From Brucella haematophila (GTDB lineage Bacteria > Pseudomonadota > Alphaproteobacteria > Rhizobiales > Rhizobiaceae), in contig NZ_VCPE01000026.1 in the NCBI RefSeq assembly GCF_005938105.1, forward strand, positions 1-39,628: a stretch of DNA of 39,628 bases, written 5' to 3'. Positions 36,777 to 39,628 of this stretch are shown in pieces (the first letter of the stretch is position 1; each line of letters starts with the position of its first letter). The notes beneath the pieces were generated by a model. It was not told the DNA's origin and ran no database searches. It saw only the letters and a program-made list of their open reading frames with translations. The position numbers and the translations under genes are program-made.

Positions 36777-37760
36777 ATGAACAAACCCCTTGGCTCGAAG
36801 AGCAACGAAACTGCAGGACGCGGCCGCGTTTACGGCTCGATTCTGGAAACAATCGGCAACACGCCGCTTGTACGCATTGATAAATTTGCCAAGGAAAACG
36901 GCGTTGTCGCGAACCTTCTGGTAAAGCTGGAATTCTTCAATCCGCTGGCAAGCGTCAAGGACCGCATCGGTCTTGCGCTGATTGAGGCGCTTGAAGAACA
37001 GGGCAAGGCCGTGCCCGGCAAGACGGTTTTCGTCGAGCCGACCTCCGGCAATACCGGTATTGCGCTTGCCTTTGCGGCAGCAGCCAAAGGCTATCGCCTC
37101 GTGCTCACCATGCCGGAAACCATGTCGGTGGAACGCCGCAAGCTTCTCAAGCTTCTTGGCGCTGAACTGGTGCTGACCGAAGGCGCGAAAGGCATGAAGG
37201 GCGCGATCGCCAAGGCTGAGGAAATTGCCGAAGGCAACCCCAACGCCATCATTCCGCAGCAGTTTGAAAATCCCGCCAATCCAGAAATTCATCGTCGCAC
37301 GACGGCGGAAGAAATCTGGAACGATACCAATGGCGAAGCCGACATTCTGATCTCCGGCATCGGCACTGGCGGCACGATCACCGGCGTCGGTCAGGTGATC
37401 AAGGCGCGCAAGCCTTCCTTCAAGGTGATCGCTGTAGAACCCAAGGATTCCCCTGTCCTGTCCGGCGGCACGCCCGGCCCGCACAAGATTCAGGGCATTG
37501 GCGCAGGCTTTGCACCAAAGACGCTCGATACCGGCGTTTACGATGAAGTGGTTCAGGTCTCAAACGAAGATTCCTTTGCCAATGCGCGCCTGATTGCCCG
37601 TATCGAAGGCATCCCGGTCGGCATCTCGTCCGGCGCAGCGCTCACCGCTGCGATTGAAGTCGGCAAGCGTCCTGAAAATGCTGGCAAGAACATTGTCATC
37701 ATCATTCCTTCCTTTGCCGAACGCTATCTTTCGACGGCGCTGTTTGAAGGTCTGGAATAA
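36777..37760 (+). CDS. cysK: Cysteine synthase A (O-acetylserine sulfhydrylase)
   Basis: A 327-residue PLP enzyme that joins O-acetylserine and sulfide to give cysteine. K61 in [11 protein letters not shown] is the PLP lysine; [10 protein letters not shown] is the substrate loop and [13 protein letters not shown] the phosphate-binding turn. The ATG at 36777 is preceded by GGGAGA at proper spacing; an earlier in-frame ATG at 36750 lacks one. The N-terminal 15 residues are a polar extension before the fold. A terminator follows. Confidence 0.95.
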   Translation: MNKPLGSKSNETAGRGRVYGSILETIGNTPLVRIDKFAKENGVVANLLVKLEFFNPLASVKDRIGLALIEALEEQGKAVPGKTVFVEPTSGNTGIALAFAAAAKGYRLVLTMPETMSVERRKLLKLLGAELVLTEGAKGMKGAIAKAEEIAEGNPNAIIPQQFENPANPEIHRRTTAEEIWNDTNGEADILISGIGTGGTITGVGQVIKARKPSFKVIAVEPKDSPVLSGGTPGPHKIQGIGAGFAPKTLDTGVYDEVVQVSNEDSFANARLIARIEGIPVGISSGAALTAAIEVGKRPENAGKNIVIIIPSFAERYLSTALFEGLE

Positions 37761-37794
37761 TCGGCTTTATCGAAGCCTCATTTCAGAAAAGCAA

Positions 37795-37828
37795 AAAGCC
37801 AGAGCGGGTGACCGTTCTGGCTTTATTT
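37795..37828 (+). terminator. Intrinsic terminator of cysK
   Basis: AAGCCAGA and TCTGGCTT pair, extended inward by CGG and CCG, with TTTATTTC after it, about 35 bases beyond the stop codon. Confidence 0.8.
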
Positions 37829-37855
37829 CATTCTACGGTGCCTTGGGAGAGGCTT

Positions 37856-37899
37856 AGAGCGCAGTCCGGGCTGACATAATCAGCTCGAAATGCACTTTA
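37856..37899. repeat. Palindromic repeat of the TAAAGYGC family, copy 2
   Basis: On the minus strand it begins TAAAGTGCATTTCGAGCTGA and ends TGCGCTCTAAGC, aligning with the copy at 7170-7209 (TAAAGCGCGTTTCGATCTGA ... GGCGCTCTAAGC). GGGCTGA and TCAGCTC form the core arms. Its first three bases on the minus strand are the stop codon of the 42-residue gene. Confidence 0.65.
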
Positions 37900-38025
37900 G
37901 TGGCGCGTGCGTGCTTCGCAAGCCGGGCCAGGTCCGCGCATGTAATGGCGCTCGGGCCGATAGCTCGGTGCGACGAACTCGCGGATGACATTAACGCTGT
38001 CACGCAGCTGAACAAGAATGCTCAT
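37897..38025 (-). CDS. Small 42-residue protein, unknown function
   Basis: The peptide starts MSILVQLRDSVNVIREFV and ends with an arginine- and proline-rich part (YRPERHYMRG ... EARTRH). AAGGTG lies six bases before the ATG at 38025; an ATG five codons upstream is a weaker alternative. There is an amphipathic helix in the first half and no membrane segment. I do not recognise a family. A long stem-loop leader and a CtrA-like box upstream support it being a real, regulated gene. Confidence 0.55.
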   Translation of the reverse strand: MSILVQLRDSVNVIREFVAPSYRPERHYMRGPGPACEARTRH

Positions 38026-38058
38026 CGCTTTCACCTTCATCTAAATCATGTTCGAAAG

Positions 38059-38112
38059 GATGTTCACTGCGCTCAATGTGAGCTTGTGAAGTAAGCTTCA
38101 CTTCCGAACATC
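38059..38112 (-). promoter_or_regulatory. Nested stem-loop upstream of the 42-residue gene
   Basis: Outer GATGTTC (38059-38065) faces GAACATC (38106-38112); inner GTGAAG-TAAG-CTTCAC (38086-38101) is a six-base-pair hairpin. It would lie in the gene's 5' leader, or be an operator. Confidence 0.45.
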
Positions 38113-38162
38113 TTAATGAAAACTTTAACGATCAAAGATGAATAAGTGCTAAATCGGCATCG

Positions 38163-38177
38163 TTAACGGTAAGTTAA
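38163..38177 (-). promoter_or_regulatory. CtrA-like box
   Basis: TTAA-CGGTAAG-TTAA matches the TTAA-N7-TTAA consensus exactly, about 140 bases upstream of the 42-residue gene and beyond the hbd terminator. A looser pair, TTAA-N8-TTAA, is at about 38113-38128. Confidence 0.4.
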
Positions 38178-38236
38178 TGGTAACGATATTCAGGTTTTCC
38201 ACAGGTGCCTGAAACTTGTCACAGTTGCCAAGCGGA

Positions 38237-38265
38237 CAAAAGAAAAGCCGGTCGAAACCGGCTTC
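38237..38265 (-). terminator. Intrinsic terminator of the 3-hydroxybutyryl-CoA dehydrogenase gene
   Basis: AAGCCGGT, loop CGAA, ACCGGCTT (38245-38264); on the minus strand TTTTCTTTTG follows, about 25 bases past the stop codon. Confidence 0.85.
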
Positions 38266-38288
38266 TTTTGTGAGATTGCTTGGCGCTA

Positions 38289-39164
38289 TCAGCGCGTCGG
38301 CACCGGATGCTCGCCGCGATAATCGTAGAAGCCGCGGCCCGTCTTGCGACCAAGCCAGCCTGCTTCGACATATTTGACCAGCAGCGGGCACGGGCGATAT
38401 TTGGAATCCGCAAGCCCGTCATGCAGCACCTGCATGATCGAAAGGCAGGTGTCGAGACCGATGAAGTCTGCAAGCTGCAATGGGCCCATTGGATGGTTGG
38501 CACCGAGCTTCATGGCCGTATCGATGGCTTCGACGCTGCCCACGCCCTCGTAAAGCGTATAGATCGCCTCGTTGATCATCGGCAGCAGGATGCGGTTGAC
38601 GATGAATGCCGGGAAATCCTCGGCGACTGTTACCGTCTTGCCGAGCGCCTGTACAAAATCCTTCGACTTGCGGAACGTGTCTTCATCAGTGGCGATGCCG
38701 CGCACCAGCTCCACCAGCTTCATCACCGGCACCGGATTCATGAAGTGAATGCCGATGAAACGTTCTGGACGATCCGTCGTCGAAGCAAGCCGCGTGATGG
38801 AAATCGACGAGGTGTTGGTCGCAAGAATGGCTTGCGGGTTCAGGATCGGGCAGAGCTGCGCGAAAATCTTGCGCTTGACGGTTTCGTCTTCCGTCGCCGC
38901 TTCAATGGCCAGATCAACGCCTGCAAGGTCTTCCATTGAATTTGCAGCACGGATCAGCTTCATGGCTGCTGCGCGCTCTTCTTCCTGCAATTTGCCGGAG
39001 GAAACCTGACGCGCCATATTGCCGTTGATGGTGGCAATGCCCTTTTCCAGCCGGTCCGGCGCAGCGTCGTGCAAAAGCACACTAAAACCTGCCAGAGCGC
39101 AGACATGGGCGATGCCGCCACCCATCTGACCTGCGCCGACTATACCAACCGTCTTGATTGCCAC
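38289..39164 (-). CDS. 3-hydroxybutyryl-CoA dehydrogenase
   Basis: A 291-residue NAD-dependent enzyme that interconverts 3-hydroxyacyl-CoA and 3-ketoacyl-CoA, for short chains. The Rossmann motif is G10-x-G12-x-x-G15 in [23 protein letters not shown] and the catalytic H140 in [17 protein letters not shown] are conserved. It is a stand-alone dehydrogenase without a hydratase domain. GAAGGAG precedes the ATG. etfA lies 240 bases upstream on the same strand, as in other alphaproteobacteria, linking acyl-CoA oxidation with electron transfer. Confidence 0.93.
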   Translation of the reverse strand: MAIKTVGIVGAGQMGGGIAHVCALAGFSVLLHDAAPDRLEKGIATINGNMARQVSSGKLQEEERAAAMKLIRAANSMEDLAGVDLAIEAATEDETVKRKIFAQLCPILNPQAILATNTSSISITRLASTTDRPERFIGIHFMNPVPVMKLVELVRGIATDEDTFRKSKDFVQALGKTVTVAEDFPAFIVNRILLPMINEAIYTLYEGVGSVEAIDTAMKLGANHPMGPLQLADFIGLDTCLSIMQVLHDGLADSKYRPCPLLVKYVEAGWLGRKTGRGFYDYRGEHPVPTR

Positions 39165-39361
39165 CGTAGTAACTCCTTCATCCTCCCCAAAGGGGCCTGT
39201 CGAGCATTTCTTTTTTGCAGCAAGCGCAAAACTGCGCTTCGAATTGCAAAAGGCTCATCCAGCAGATGATAGGCTGTCCGCCTAAAATGCAATCCAAAAT
39301 TCTTGCTCATTACAAAGAACCCGCCCGAGCGCGAGACTAAGTCTCCGACTGGGACGGGTCG

Positions 39362-39397
39362 TAAAACGAAGAAGCGGCGAGACCAGCCCGCCGCTTC
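39362..39397 (-). terminator. Stem-loop terminator after etfA
   Basis: GAAGCGGCG (39371-39379) faces CGCCGCTTC (39389-39397), nine perfect pairs eight bases past the etfA stop; on the minus strand TTCGTTTTACG follows. A second hairpin, GAGACT-A-AGTCTC, lies near 39332. It suggests hbd has its own promoter in the following 200 bases. Confidence 0.65.
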
Positions 39398-39405
39398 GTA
39401 AACGA

Positions 39406-39628
39406 TCAGAGAGCCTTCTGCAGCTCCGGCAGCACGGTGAAGAGATCACCGACGAGGCCGTAATCGGCAACCTGGAAGATCGGCGCTTCTTCGTCCTTGT
39501 TGATGGCGACGATGACGCGGCTGTCTTTCATGCCGGCCAGATGCTGGATCGCGCCGGAAATGCCGACAGCGATGTAAAGCTCCGGTGCAACAACCTTGCC
39601 CGTCTGGCCAACCTGCCAGTCGTTTGGC
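39406..39628 (-). CDS. etfA: Electron transfer flavoprotein subunit alpha, C-terminal part
   Basis: Only the last 73-74 codons are in the window; the gene runs off the right edge. The segment reads [20 protein letters not shown], then [20 protein letters not shown] and [16 protein letters not shown], which is the FAD-binding C-terminal domain signature of ETF alpha. ETF carries electrons from acyl-CoA dehydrogenases to ETF-ubiquinone oxidoreductase. etfB would be expected just outside. Confidence 0.95.
   Translation of the reverse strand, partial: PNDWQVGQTGKVVAPELYIAVGISGAIQHLAGMKDSRVIVAINKDEEAPIFQVADYGLVGDLFTVLPELQKAL

Overview
The window is chromosomal DNA of an alphaproteobacterium of the order Hyphomicrobiales, most likely Brucella sensu lato (the Ochrobactrum-type branch). 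The evidence is the alphaproteobacterial gene set (DUF4167, DUF1178, UbiG, a MucR/Ros regulator, PtsP of the nitrogen PTS), a secA next to a periplasmic PPIase and an argJ-acetyltransferase-mutT cluster, and several copies of the short palindromic repeats that litter Brucella/Ochrobactrum intergenic regions. The assignment rests on recognition only. I see no phage, insertion sequence, CRISPR array, rRNA or replication origin.

Layout. 1-4.0 kb: two convergent cell-wall genes (M23 endopeptidase and L,D-transpeptidase) sharing a bidirectional terminator. 4.2-8.0 kb: clpB, with a good heat-shock-type promoter, and an asparagine-rich DUF4167 gene. 8.5-14.5 kb: a minus-strand housekeeping run, lysC, ptsP, prfA, prmC. 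14.7-19.8 kb: ubiG, then a minus-strand run comF-grxC-nitrilase-DUF1178-EamA, with a methyltransferase divergent from comF. 19.9-24.2 kb: a small membrane protein, mutT, an acetyltransferase, argJ and a PPIase. 24.5-30.4 kb: secA, then a polysaccharide flippase overlapping an acyltransferase. 30.4-32.1 kb is the least ordinary stretch: a self-contained unit with a promoter, a 24-codon leader ORF, alternative RNA hairpins and a 34-residue membrane peptide; then tRNA-Leu(CAA) and an AT-rich segment with two perfect palindromes before a MucR paralogue that has lost most of its zinc ligands. 32.2-39.6 kb: a transporter-dehydrogenase pair, a cystathionine gamma-synthase-family enzyme, a universal stress protein with an FNR/FixK-type box at the expected position, cysK, a 42-codon orphan gene under a CtrA-like box, 3-hydroxybutyryl-CoA dehydrogenase and the 3' end of etfA.

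How the genes work together. The M23 peptidase and L,D-transpeptidase both remodel peptidoglycan. PrmC methylates the GGQ loop of the release factor encoded by its neighbour prfA. SecA and the periplasmic PPIase act in protein export and folding. CysK and the gamma-synthase-family enzyme belong to sulfur amino acid metabolism. Hbd and EtfA belong to acyl-CoA oxidation. The most notable observations are the leader-peptide/micropeptide unit, the zinc-less MucR paralogue, and palindromic repeats that supply stop codons to two genes and part of the reading frame of a third.
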